Shown here: piece by piece, positions 1 through 12,129 of the stretch
How the letters are laid out: every line of letters starts with the position of its first letter
Numbering within the stretch: the stretch's first letter is position 1
NCBI RefSeq assembly: GCF_052324685.1
Contig: NC_135220.1
Location: 248,001 to 312,000, forward strand
Direction of reading: 5' to 3'
Source: Brachyhypopomus gauderio
Lineage: Eukaryota > Chordata > Actinopteri > Gymnotiformes > Hypopomidae
DNA length: 64,000 bases
The notes under the pieces: generated by a model
Seen by the model: the letters and a program-made list of their open reading frames with translations, nothing else
Database searches by the model: none
Told to the model about the DNA's origin: nothing
Translations under genes and position numbers: made by a program

Positions 1-567
1 AACATTACATGATGTCGTCAGGGCACTTGTGGTCATACTAGAGCACCTTCAGCCACAGGTCTAGATAAAAAGGCAGCAAATATGCTGTTCCGTTTCGTTC
101 TGTTTTTGTTTCTCTCTATCACACAACCACCAACCATCTGTACATACACTCATCAAACAGGAAAGGCTTATCGTGAAGGTTCAAAGTTCCCTTGAAAGAT
201 GCTTGGCTTAGTATTCTTAATGTAGACAGACGATGCAAATCCTGGGAAAATCCTGATTAGCCTTTGAGGCACTTAACATGCAGAGCTAGAAACACGCCAG
301 CACATACCAAACGTATAAAGAGACTAAACTAAACCTGTGACTGTAAGGCAGATTCACGTACCAACAACAAAAACAGCAGTTCAAACATTCAATGCTACAT
401 CACTCAGAATAACAACAATATTAATATTTTAATATAATTAAAAGATTTTAAATACATTGAAGCACAAGCCTTTCAGAAACATCACCTATAATGCATGACC
501 ACACAAACACATGAATGAGAGTTAATTGGATGCCACTGTTGTGTGTTTCGAGTGACCCGTCACTGAC
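1..567. other. spen intron 3 (partial), no other feature seen
   Basis: This is intronic sequence downstream of the exon 3 donor of spen. It is A/T-rich. I see no exon, repeat family or RNA gene in it. Confidence 0.7.
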
Positions 568-3500
568 CTGTCACTACTGCTGGTGGTGCTGCTGCTCACG
601 GAGTCAGAGCTGGACGAGCGGCTTCGGGAGCCCGAGCCACTCGGGGAGCGTGGGGGCCTCGCCACCTGGCCCCCGGCCAGCCTCTGCGGAGAAACGGCGT
701 GGGGTTGCGGAGCGTGCGGTGACCGGCTGCGGCTGTGACGGTAAGTCCTCTCTCCTCGGCGGCCTCTCTCGTCCCGGTACAGATCCCGGTGCACCACGCT
801 CGCCAACGTGAAGGCGTCCCTCGCGCGGGCCTCGTAGCGAGCGTCCGTCACGTCAAAGCGACCCGGGCTACGACTTCGGGATCCATAAAAGCCGACTCCG
901 CCCGACACCGGGCCTCCACTGCCCGATCCGGTAGCTCCGCCCACACTTCCTCCAGCAGTGACGACGATGCTGCCTGTCCCTCCGACCCCTGCGGTGACCC
1001 CCAAGGAGGCTCCCGCAGCACTGCCCCCGGATGAGCCGGCACTCACAACCCCGGCGCCGAGGGCTCGGTCACGCAGGTCTCGGTAATACTCTGTGTCATA
1101 GTGACGCTGCCGATCAAAACTACTGCCGCTGCCACGCTCGTGGGGTCCATAGGCACTGTGATCGTAAACACGCTCCCGACTTTCTGAAGCCCTGGGCCAC
1201 ATGGAGAAGGGGAAGATGGAGAGAACGAAAGGAGTGTTATTCCACCAGGCGTGTCACTGGTTTGCCTACGACTGTCAAACGACATGCGTGAACAAATCAA
1301 AATGTACACTGCAAATTGAAAAGCACAATTTACATGAGCTGTAATACCGTGTGCTCACAAAAATGTTTCCACTAACTAAAAAATTATCTGTGACATAATT
1401 TCCAGATTCTTTTCTTTTAAAGCCAAATTTCAGGGCCATGCATCCTGTGGTGGGTCACATTCCAAGTTACACCAAACTTTTCCACTGTAATATTTTTGTA
1501 TATAATGCACCCTAATGTCCTCAATATACACCTGTAGCTCAGACATATTGAAACTAAAATAAAATGTTTTGGCTATCTGTGAAAATGTCCATGTAAGTGA
1601 TAAAATTCTTTGTGATCTGTCTGATCTTTTGAATTAAAGCTTTTGTATAAAGTGGTTGGAAAATGGTACAAGATTGGTAGTAACAAAACTGTGGATAGTT
1701 CGAAATAGGCAGTCTATATTTTAGTGCTTTTCAAAACCTGTTAAAACTTTTTTGGTAGTTTGGGATAGAACTTTCATAGCAGATCTTCTAGGCACTGTTC
1801 TAAAAGGACAATCTTGGAAGCAAAAACTTCAGTAAGCAATCATAAAGGGGTTTGGGACATAGTACATACAAAAATTATTCTAAAACAATGTAAAGGACAT
1901 GTCTACTGAACTGGAGATTTAGCTGGTTATGTAGTTGGTTGGTAAAAAGTACATAATTGTGTAATTTGCCTGGATGAGAACCGTCTTAATCTTTGCACTG
2001 CCTCATTACAATGTTTGGGATTATACCAGTAAAGGTAAGATATAATAATACATGTAGAATATTTGATCACTTAAACTCTGCAAATACAACTTTTATCATG
2101 TGTTACACAGTCCACACCTATGTTATTTAGTTTGGTAGAATTAAGATCACTGAGGCTTTAGGATATTGTGACCATAGCTTACATTTCACTTTCTTGTACG
2201 TCAGGAGATAATTACAGTGGTGACAGAATACAGAATTGTATCATTTCTTACATTTAAGTGATAAGGTCATAACCATACATATCTTTTTTCTCTCCAAAAT
2301 GTAGTTATTGGATAGATTTCCAGCTGTTCAAAACCTATGCTCTACAAAATCAATACAAGCCTTAAACAGTATATACTTTCTATTATATATAAAATATATA
2401 ATAAAATATACAATAATATTTTATTATGTTTTCTTTTACAGAAATGATCTCTGCAGATTCATTTGTCCTCTGTCTGGTTATGTGGCCCATTTTAATATTG
2501 AACTGAATGTATTTATTTTTTCAAACTGCCTTACAATCTCAAAGCAAATGCCCTAAGCCTGTGCATGTAATGGTAAGTAGAAACTTCACTAAGTTTGTAC
2601 ATTTTTAAAAGATGACAGTTTGCAGGATTCAAACAACCTAACTAAAGGATTAGATATAAACAGCCTGAGGTTGCTGCTCTGTTAAGAAGCTGAAATATTG
2701 CTCTGTTAAGAAACAGAATTCTAGAAACTGCTTTACTGTAAGCTTAGTAGGCTTAAGTCGGAAATACATACAAACAGCATGTTGTCAATTATGCTGAAGT
2801 TTGAAGAACAGACCCCCTGTGTAGGTGAAGTTGTCACAGAGACACAGTCCTAACCTTCAACCTACAACCAATTTAAATGTTTTAAATGTTTGTGTAACTT
2901 TCATGAATATCGTGACTGGAATTCAAATCTGCAGTGTTTTAAAGTCATTGAATTGTGAATGTGTGGTCCTTTTTAACTGTTCAGTTCAAATAAACATTTA
3001 CTACAACTTGTTAAACCGTGACTTTTTTGGAGATTTTGTTTCCTGAGATTTTGTTTTGTTTTATTTTGTTTGCATTTGATTCAGTGAGAACTTGCTGTGT
3101 AACTTGACTGTGAGCAGCCTTGGAGCACAAAGTCCACTTCTGTAATTAAAAAAAGAAAAAAGAAAACTCACAAACATAGGTGACACTTTGCACCTAACAC
3201 TCCACAGCTCATTTGCCTTCTTCTCCATTCATACATGCCTAATTCTTAGTAACCTTTGCTCAAGCTAACCATTTAACAAGTTTAGAGTTTTTTTTAACTC
3301 TCTTTCCCAAGATTGCCTCAGTCTGAGGTTTTATGAAGGGGAGAGCAGAAAGGCAAAGAGCCAGGGAGTGTGAGAGGGAAGGAGACAGCAAAGTGAGATG
3401 CCAATAGCTACAAAAACAGCCTCTTTTAACAGCTACAGTAGTTAGTGGGAGATGGAAAGAAAGACAGGGGTTCAAACTAGGGGTTAGAGAACAGCTAATG

Positions 3501-6500
3501 TGCACAGGGCAGAACATACCAACCTTTTTAGACAGCGGTAACCCGACCTACAATTCCAAATACAATATTGGGAGACAGAATTTTGTGAGCAAAAAAAAAA
3601 GAAAAATGTAGAATGTTTTTTTTTTTTTTTTTTTTTGTAAAAATGGTAGTAAAAAAACTGAAGACGTAATCCTTATCTTGGGGCTGGTTTTACAGTTGGT
3701 CCAGAAATGCTCCAAAATCAGGAATAGGAAACGTTTATGGAGGTAAAAAGGATGAGGTACTTAATGTCCAAGTGTCCAGCAGAAGACCAAAAATAATAAT
3801 AAATCCACTGTGAAGCTTAGAAAAAGAACAGTGATTAAAAAGAACAAGTACCCTGATTGTGTTGACTCTTCAACTTTGACCTTTGAAGTCTCTTAATGTT
3901 CTTTTCACACTCCATAACAGCATCCCTCACACATTTATTAAGCATGTGGTACAAGTCCAACAAAAAAGGAAAAATGCCAAAGTTCTATATTCTTCGAATC
4001 TGACTCCAGCAGTTACTTCCACAATTTGGAAAACAACTGTCAAGTTTTCAGAAATCCTATGACAGCTGATATAGAAAAAGACCTAATCAATGTTATTAAA
4101 AAAATTTAATAATCCAAGTCAATTTCTCAAAACATCTGTTGGATTTACTAATCCCAAGGCAACATCTCCCACTATCTTGTAGATATGATGATAATCCAAT
4201 GTCAGGTAACTAGTCCATCAATTGACACAATAGAGCATCCTTTATGTTTCTGCTCCTGAACCATGTTGTATCCACGATCATGTGTAGCTCAAGATCCAGG
4301 TGTGGGATTGGTAATCCATGGAATGTTCACTATCCAAGGTCAAAACTGTTATCTTCAGCCCCAGTGCAAAACCATACCTCCACCTCCAATTTGATTTTTT
4401 TGATCCAAAAATACATTTTCCATCTTCTCCTTGTTAGACCACAATCTCTTTTAAATCCAGTGAAGAGTGCTCCAATGCTTGGAGATCACCAGCAAAAATA
4501 ACAAAGCAGAAATAAAATGAAAATGGTCTAAAAATAAATAATGAATAAATAAAGAGGATAGCTCACTGTTTCTGTCAGTTTCTGCCATGGTGACCTATGG
4601 CAGAAGTCTCCCAAGTAATTATTGGCGAGCCCTAATACCGCACACAATTCCAGTGGGAAAAGTAAAAAAAACTACCTCTGTTGCGATAATTCTCCTTGTG
4701 TTTGCCAGCATTAATCCAATGAGAATAACCATCCAGTGAATACCATCCATGGAGTCCAGAGAAAAAGAATCTCTTATGAACCACCAATTTTTCTTTCTTT
4801 CTTTTTGCTTTAATCCAATTACCAATAAATATGTCATACCTAAATACCACAATAATCTCTTGTTATAATAAAAGACAAAAAATAATAAGACATTAATCCA
4901 CAGTGGGCAGTACTGTACTCCAGATCAGGCCAATCCCAGGTAAGGGCAACAGGGTGGACTCTCCCCTCTCTTCCAGAAATCCCAGGATATTACGTTATCC
5001 AAACCATGCCCTTGATTCTCTTCACTGTGATATCCAACTCAGAGCCTTATGATTCAGAGAGAATCCTTTTTGAGAGGTACATTTACTGCTAACTACATAC
5101 GTAATACTGCATTAGTAAGCACGTTCAACATGCCTACCGCTAAAAGCTGCCCACATGAACCCATGAGCAGTAGATCTCTGCGTTCAGTATTGACGCCTAA
5201 AAGAATATCCTCCAGAATGTCAATGACATTTTCTGACCCTGCCCTCTAATTAATGAGAACAATGATTAGAAGGGAGAGATGAGTTACAAGAAACAAACGG
5301 TCCCCTTCAGAGAAACTATGTCCACTTACCCGTCTAGTCTGCGTTCATAGCGTCCCTCTCTGCAGTGGAGGGATGAAGGAGGCCCATACACTGAGGCCCC
5401 CGCCCCCCTTGCGAACCCCGAAACATCCCGCCCGCGAGTGGCTATGGACAGGCTATCGTCCAGGCCTCGAGCGGCTGTCGGGATAGTCCCTGGCTCATTG
5501 TAATCGGTACGCAGGTCTCTGTCCCCCATCTTGTTGATTGAATTGTGAGCCTTCTGAGCACTCTTAATGTCCACAAAGTCCACAAAGGCTGCCACTCCGC
5601 CCTCCGATCCACGTTTTGGGAGGACCTTGACACTCTCCACACGTCCATATCTATTAAAGTAAACACAAAAAGACATCAACCCATGCACAGGCTATATAAT
5701 ACATCAAACTCACAGTGGTTCTACTGGTGTTTCTCTTGGACTACTCAGGAGTTTGACTGCAATTTCACTTTCTAACAATTTTTTTTTTTTTTTATGAATT
5801 TTTTCTTCTCTCCAGTTCATCAAAGCAACGTTTACAGCTGATTCCAGATGGTGAAACAAAAATCTGTAAAACTGGGCAAAATCAAGATTAAGGAAGAATA
5901 ACACTTATCAAAGTTGTATGACTTTGAATTCTTAAAGAATATACATACAAATTATATTACATTTCATCTGGCTAAAATGATTTGTTTCTCATATGATGAT
6001 GAAAAAAACATATTTTGAGGTATTTACATAATAGTACTAGATTAAAGTGAATGTAATAAAACATTGAAAAGAACAAATAAACAGACCAGTGAACAGATGT
6101 ACCAAGGAGCATGTAGCATCATAAACAACTGGTAACACTTTATATGAAGGGTGTCTACATAAAACACTGATGACATGTAAATACTTTGCCATACGTGTAT
6201 TAATGCTTACATAAAAAAGCAATTCACAAATTATTTAGTTTACAGTGAGATATCAGTTTGAGAAAATTCGAAATGAAGATCAATTCATGTAGTCTACGGT
6301 AGTATATATAGAAAAGACATTCCATTTGAAACATCAAAATAAATATGTTTTAAGTACTTTTTTATACTACATATAGTATATGTAGCCTTTTCCCTGGATA
6401 AAATCATATAGTTTATATAAAATGCAAACTAACACACACATATATGCTACTTCCCCAACTCCTCTGGACATAAAATATTTAACCAGTCATACTATCCAAA

Positions 6501-8759
6501 AACAGCTGAGTGCATCTTTACATGATCTTTACCTAATACAACAGTTCTTTCAATTTAACTGCTTCACTTGCAAAATTTAAGAGATGCTGAGTGAATAAGA
6601 CCAAAGCCGAATGTAAGCGTACAAAAGCACCCACTGTTATCATCATAATGTTGGGCTTTGGCCGAGATCACATAATGCAAATGAATACTGATAAATCACA
6701 CATGCATAAACATGTTGAGTGTTCAGATATATTTACATTTACATTTACGGCATTTGGCAGACGCCCTTATCCAGAGCGACTTACATTTTTATCTCATTTT
6801 TATACAAGTGAGCAATTGAGGGTTAAGGGCCTTGCTCAGGGGCACCTCAGTCATGGCCTCAGGTCTGGGAATCGAACCCACGACCCTCCGGTCACAAGAC
6901 CAGTTCCCTAACCACCAGGCCATGACTGCCCTATTCAAAGAAACATCTAATAGGGGACTCGATGTATAAGGTTGGTCTATCTTTAACCATTGTATGTTAT
7001 ATATTTATATAGCCTATTGTGCACCTAGTATATAAGAAGTGATGGTTATTCCCTTTAGCACTTTGAGATTCAGTGTTGCTTTTATCAAGTTCATTTATAT
7101 TTAATGTTATTTTTGTTGATATTTTTTTACCTTTGCTTAATTCCGCTTATCATAGATGTAGGTTACAGTTAGCTGCAGGCATGCAAAACTTGTTGCAGCT
7201 ACAAACACTGAAAAGCTTCCCAAGGAGGAAAGGACAGTTCTTCAGTGTTGGAGCTAGCCGAGAACGACATGCAGATACTTTAGATCGTTAACTAGAACTT
7301 AACCTCAGTGTCAAAAATAACGTGATGTGCAGCAAGCATATAGTGCAACTATTGTATCACAATATTTCCTCATCATGATGCATGAACAGCAAGCTCTTTC
7401 AAAGCCTTTCCCCTAAGAACGTGTGTAGAAGGGTTGCATGTTTTTTAATTAAGCACCTCGCTGTCACATCACTGTTGAAATATATATGTGTAACTAGAAC
7501 CTCGAAAATCAAAATGACGCCTACGATCAGAACACACCCTACCCCGTAGGACTTAAAACTATAAATGTAATTAACAACCCTGATGTCTGCACTGGAGCAT
7601 ATTCACTAGCTTACGCTGGATCGTACCCCCCCTAAGAAAAGAGAAGAGAGAAGTGAAGGGATGCACTAAAGCACGTGCATGTCCAATGTCCTAGCGCGTG
7701 CGTCACATTCACTGTGTAGACCTGTGGTGTAGACCTGTCTCAATAATCCAACACAGTGGACGGAAACGTCCAAGTTTAAAACGTTTACGCCAACCTCACC
7801 TTGATATAAAGTTGCCACATCAACCTCTATGAAACATACTATTGATCGTCTGCTTCTGTTTGCGCCCTCACTATCTCCAGACCCCGTCGCCAGTCTTAAC
7901 CCAGGAAAAACGAGTGCATCATGCATGTTTTTATGAATCTACCTGTCAAGATATGAAACCTTGGGATTTAAACAAAGTGTTGCCAAACCTGTTCAAAACT
8001 AAGTTACATATTTACGCCTGTTAGGATACAGCCAGTTCGGTCGAGTCCATTTTTATGTGCTGTCTGTCTGGTTGGACACTATAGTAAGTGTAGTGCATGA
8101 TAAACAAAAAAGATTTTAAACAGAATATTTCACCCGCTATTATCTCGCTGCTGCACGACGAGCCGCCCGAGCTGCAGGAAGCACACGACACCCGACCAGC
8201 TACGGACGGTCCTGGGAGTTCGGATGGGTCACACGGTTCTGTCCTTACACAAATAAGACCTCGGTGGACGGACCGCTACCGAACACGGTGTTTTTAACCA
8301 GTCTCACTGGTCTCGGCACCAGCTAACGAGCGTGTAATTCAGATATGGCGATCTGCTAGTGCTGACGTTGTTTGCTGGAAACGTGTTTGTTTGGGTCACA
8401 TGCTGGATGTGTTAACTGGTTAATGATGTAGCCGGTTACAGGATTATCACTTAAAGGTGAATAACTACACCAAGTTTATATTCTGAGCTTCCTAGCTGGA
8501 CTGTAGTAGCTAGTAGGCAGCTAGAGTTGCATAACAATATTCAGCCCTAGAAACATTCGCTGTCGCAAGTCTGTTGTTGTTTTATTTCCCCACCACCCCA
8601 TGTTTCGTTAACAGTGCATTACATTACATTACATTTACAGTGCATGCTCTCGGACTCGTAGAAAACACCAACTCACCGTTTGAAGTGCTCAATGATTTTC
8701 TCTTCTCGTACATTTTCAGGTAAATTCCCCACCCATAAGTGTCTGGTTTCCCGGACCAT
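568..8759 (-). CDS. spen: SPEN (Msx2-interacting protein / SHARP), N-terminal three coding exons, continues off left edge
   Basis: SPEN is a large nuclear RNA-binding corepressor that silences transcription through SMRT/NCoR-HDAC3 and acts in Notch repression and X inactivation. Three minus-strand exons are visible. Exon 1 (8759-8677) starts MVRETRHLWVGNLPENVREE and ends at a gtgagt donor. Exon 2 (5650-5330) reads YGRVESVKVLPKRGSEGG onward and completes the first RRM (RNP2 LWVGNL in exon 1, RNP1-like GGVAAFVDFV in exon 2). Exon 3 (1191-568) holds RERVYDHSAYGPHERG, then a Gly/Ser-rich insert, then an Arg/Ser-rich tract ending in poly-Ser before a gtcagt donor. Phases 2, 2 and 2 at the three donors are consistent. 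The match to vertebrate SPEN is nearly residue for residue in RRM1. The Gly/Ala/Ser/Thr/Val-rich insert in exon 3 (about residues 165-235) looks longer than in mammals. RRM2-4, RID and SPOC must lie beyond position 1. Confidence 0.97.
1192..5329. other. spen intron 2; A/T-rich, holds a TAATCC cluster and homopolymer tracts
   Basis: This intron of about 4.1 kb separates SPEN coding exons 2 and 3. I found no conserved open frame. It contains poly(A)/poly(T) tracts at about 3590-3636 and a striking set of TAATCC hexamers between 3667 and 4899 (separate entry). Short ORFs here (for example 4244-4501 and 4619-4852) show no domain or codon signal and are taken as chance. Confidence 0.6.
3667..4899 (+). 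promoter_or_regulatory. Cluster of eight TAATCC motifs (K50 homeodomain-type sites)
   Basis: TAATCC occurs on the plus strand at 3667, 4110, 4149, 4192, 4312, 4712, 4811 and 4894, with many further ATCCA variants between. A given hexamer should appear on one strand well under once in 1.2 kb. TAATCC is the core bound by K50 homeodomains (Otx, Pitx, Gsc families). Whether this is an enhancer or the remains of a diverged tandem repeat cannot be told from sequence alone. Confidence 0.3.
5651..8676. other. spen intron 1
   Basis: This intron of about 3.0 kb lies between SPEN coding exons 1 and 2. It contains the tRNA-derived SINE at 6731-6931. Otherwise it is A/T-rich sequence without recognised genes. 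The 7666-7926 frame has no family resemblance. Confidence 0.6.
6731..6931 (-). mobile_element. tRNA-derived SINE (fish type), minus orientation
   Basis: Read on the minus strand from 6931, the element begins with a tRNA-like head. It has an A-box-like TGGCCTGGTGGTTAG and a B-box GGGTTCGATTC, followed by the widespread fish SINE body (TGAGCAAGGCCCTTAACC ... GTCGCTCTGGATAAGGGCG) and a TTTACATTTACATTTA-type tail. The pol III boxes are typical of a SINE promoter. It lies in spen intron 1 in the same orientation as the gene. I found no clear target duplication, so it is probably an old copy. Confidence 0.8.
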
Positions 8760-9010
8760 ACTGTGGGTTCGTGTCCCCCGATCATACAGATGATTTTATT
8801 AGGTTAAATCCGATCCGACTGAGTGAGTAAGAGTGGTTCAAAAAGATGTTCAGAGCCGACTACCAAACGTTGCCTCTCACTGGGTAACACTACTTGACCA
8901 GTTTGCTCCTGGAAACTGGGAGATCATGTGCGCTGCTGTCGAGGAGCGCGTTCTGGCGTCTCCCACGAGGACGCGCACGGTTTGCAGCCACAAGAGAATG
9001 GGTTGCAGGC
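8760..9010 (-). promoter_or_regulatory. Probable spen promoter and 5' UTR region
   Basis: The sequence immediately upstream of the SPEN start codon becomes GC- and CpG-richer (8925-8990) than the flanking intergenic DNA, as expected for a housekeeping-type promoter. No TATA box stands out. The assignment rests on position and composition only. Confidence 0.4.
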
Positions 9011-12000
9011 GCTGCCTTACAGCCTAATAATGTTGTTTCTGCTGTGTAGGAATGTATCCAAGCGAAGACATTCACCTTCATATCAGAGTAATATCTTTAA
9101 AGCTACACGTTTTCGTTCTTAAAATCGCTTGCTGTTATCGAGCCGACTGTTTTCTAAGTGGTGACAGAAACAAAGGGCGGTTTGTTGTAACCTGTACCGC
9201 ATCGGATATTCTCATTTCTGGTCTATTTACAACGCCAGCCTGTATTGTTGGAAATGTAGTCTGTTTTGAGGGACTGTGAATAATGTAAATTACGTAAACT
9301 ACATTAGTTATCATTTAAAATATTTGCTTGTGATTGCCATCAATTTATAGAGCTCTGGCAAAAATTAGGCTAATAGAACCTCCATGTAATGTATTTTTAT
9401 TGTCATTATGGTTTCTAATAAAAACTACATAGGCTACCCGAGGTACAATGTAGAGTTGCTCTGAGCTTGTGGAACCTTAAAATACATTGTCATAAATATG
9501 TAGGTCAGGTCGGGAACAAAACGGCTTTTAAAAACACCGTGAGAAGTGAACGTTAAAAGTCAACATATCTGTGTTTTGTTGTCCCACTCTGGAGGATGGT
9601 TGTGTATGGACGCAAGCTTATTAAGCAGGTTTCATGCAAATTGTGCATTGGCATTCGCTTACTGGAAAGCTTGATGGATAGATAGATAGATGGATAGATA
9701 GATAGATGGATAGATAGATAGATGGATAGATAGTCACTGGCCCATATTTAATCAGATTTTGCTGATTTGTATTATTTGGCTGAAGGCATTTGTAAAGAAC
9801 ACCAATATTACAGATGTGACGATATTAATTACCAATATTACAGATGTGACGATTCAATAAACTACAAGATGCTGAATAGAACAGGCTGGCAACCGGACCA
9901 ACATACAGCATAGCCTACAAAATGTTACAGGCATATATTTTTATGCCAGATCTTTAAAATATTTTATATAGGATGCAAACATGAAACATTTGTCCAACCA
10001 AAGTAAAGACTGAGCTAACGGTCATATATGACGGGTAAATGTATTTATAAGAAAACGCAGAGGAAATTAAACACTTTCTCTGCTATCCTTGTGGTGATGT
10101 CAGGCTGTCACAAATGTAGAAGTCTGAGTAACTGAATAAGTGAAAATATTATTTTTAAAATGTTTTCCAAAAATGAAGTGACGCATATAGTAACCAAATA
10201 AAGGAGTTATTATTCAGTGGCTGTGGCTTGTGGGACTGTACTTGATGTGTATATTTTCACGGACCAATGTTGGCTAACAAAACGCAATGATCCGAATCAC
10301 GCATGCGTCAAAATGCGGCAAAACTATCACCGCAGTGGATGTAATTCGCATGCGCAAAGCACGCCCACAATGGGACTTGACAAAGAGCAATTACTATTCT
10401 GCAGAGTGGCGGAAAATTCTGGAAAACTGTTATGGAAGTGTAGATGCATGGTTCATTAGGACGATATAGCTAGCTACTAAGTCTGTAAATAAATATATTA
10501 GAGGACAATATTTGAGGGGTATTTGGACCGACAAAAGCCCTTGATGGAAGAGAACATATAAAGCACTAATTTCTTGAACAGTGCTTTCTGGGACTGGAAA
10601 ACATCCATAGCCAGTGTTCTACTTCGGAAATACAAGCGTAGTGTATATCCGTTTTAAAATACTTTTTGAAAAGATAGACGACAATTATCATTACAATTTT
10701 TTTTACCTGGACTGGAAAATATAATATTGTTCTCCCCCAAATGCATCAGCAGGCGGACCTACACGGATATGACTGAAAATATTGAAGATAATTGTTAAAA
10801 GAAGTTATATTCAAGCTATGAAAGACGTCGGATAAGTTGACCGACGTTAGATGGTGTAGAAATGCCTGAATACATTCTGAGTAATAATGTTTTAACGTTT
10901 GTTCGGACAGAGAACAACGAGTGTCTTTTATTTCGACGAGTCACGGATTCACCACGCCAACATTTCTTGATGAGTGTTGCGACTAGCATATGTGGCTTAC
11001 ACAACGTTGTAATTTGTCCCAGGTTGTTGGCCTAAAGCAGTGCTGCAGTCCTTATGATATTCAGATAACTTATTGTTCAAATTGAACAGCGCTGGCAAAC
11101 TAATTCTGTGAAACATGACGCCATTTTGAACCTGACCTCACGTTCTACGTCCCATCACAATAATTAGACGCATACAGCGGCCATTTTGTGTTTACAATAA
11201 AAGAATAACGCGGTGCAGTTTACTGTTAAGTGCTGAGTGTGCTCTACCAACGCGAGTATATGTTAAAAAATGAAGGGCTCTAATAGCCTTTCTAGTTGTG
11301 AAAGGCAGCGTGCCTTTGTTTTGTGTAACAGCTAATTGACTGACTACATGTAGTTCAACTGGGATAAATACTTGGATGTAATATTAATGTATGGATAACA
11401 CGTTTTTTTTCCCCAATTCAGTTTTTGCAAGAGTAAATTCCATTTATGTAGTGTAAGTACAGGATCAGATTTAAGACCTTAAGCAATCATTTTGCGTGAA
11501 ATGAGTTCACTGTTTCAGTTCCTTAAAACGACATTTCGCGTGAATGCCAAATGATTTTCTTAGTATTCAAATATAAATGCACCGAATACAAGTGTGTGGT
11601 TCCCACGACACTTTTTATGGTTTAAAAAAGATCAAAATCCTACGTGGTTCAAGAAAGCAGCCCTATACACACTCATACACACAGTTTGTACATACAATGA
11701 TTAAAACCTAATAAAGTACACTGAAAAAGGACGTTTCAGAGGTCCTTCAGCTGTGCAAGCAAAGGGCTGTTGAATTTCAGTTCTGCTTTTGAATTTATGG
11801 GAGGAGAAACCATAAATATATGTATATATTAGAAAAAGGTATATGTAAATTAATTCCTAATAATGTTAATTCCATGGGATTCTAAAGTGAGAATATAGGT
11901 CAGTTCTGATTTTGTTTGTTTGTTTGTTTCCTAGTTTCTTTAAGTTTTGCCTTAGCAACAAGTGGTAATGCAAACAGATATGCTATTAATGCAGTGTCCA

Positions 12001-12129
12001 TGTACGATTCCGTGATTTAATTTAATTTAGGTCTTCTCTTGTTCTCATTTTTGTGAACATCTGCAACACCCTGTAAGGATACATAAGTTTAAAAGTATGC
12101 ACAAAGTGGGTATCTAACACAAAAGGAAT
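9011..12129. other. spen-tmem82 intergenic interval
   Basis: About 3.1 kb of mostly unique A/T-rich DNA. It holds a GATA-type microsatellite (9673-9733) and a 23-bp direct duplication (9801-9823 and 9831-9853). On the minus strand, ATTAAA motifs at 12016-12021 and 12021-12026 lie about 105 bp past the tmem82 stop and could be its poly(A) signal. I recognise no gene. Confidence 0.5.
9673..9733. repeat. GATA/GGAT microsatellite, 16-bp higher-order unit
   Basis: The unit GATGGATAGATAGATA is repeated almost perfectly 3.8 times (9673, 9689, 9705, 9721). Confidence 0.95.

Noticed and set aside
515-1291. Several plus- and minus-strand frames overlapping spen exon 3
   Set aside because: They are alternative-frame shadows of the GC-rich SPEN exon and show no family resemblance.
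6860-6931. A tRNA gene on the minus strand
   Set aside because: A- and B-box-like sequences are present, but the sequence continues into a SINE body and no cloverleaf or proper acceptor stem is apparent.
9673-9733. CRISPR-like spaced repeats
   Set aside because: It is a continuous GATA-type microsatellite without spacers, in a vertebrate genome.
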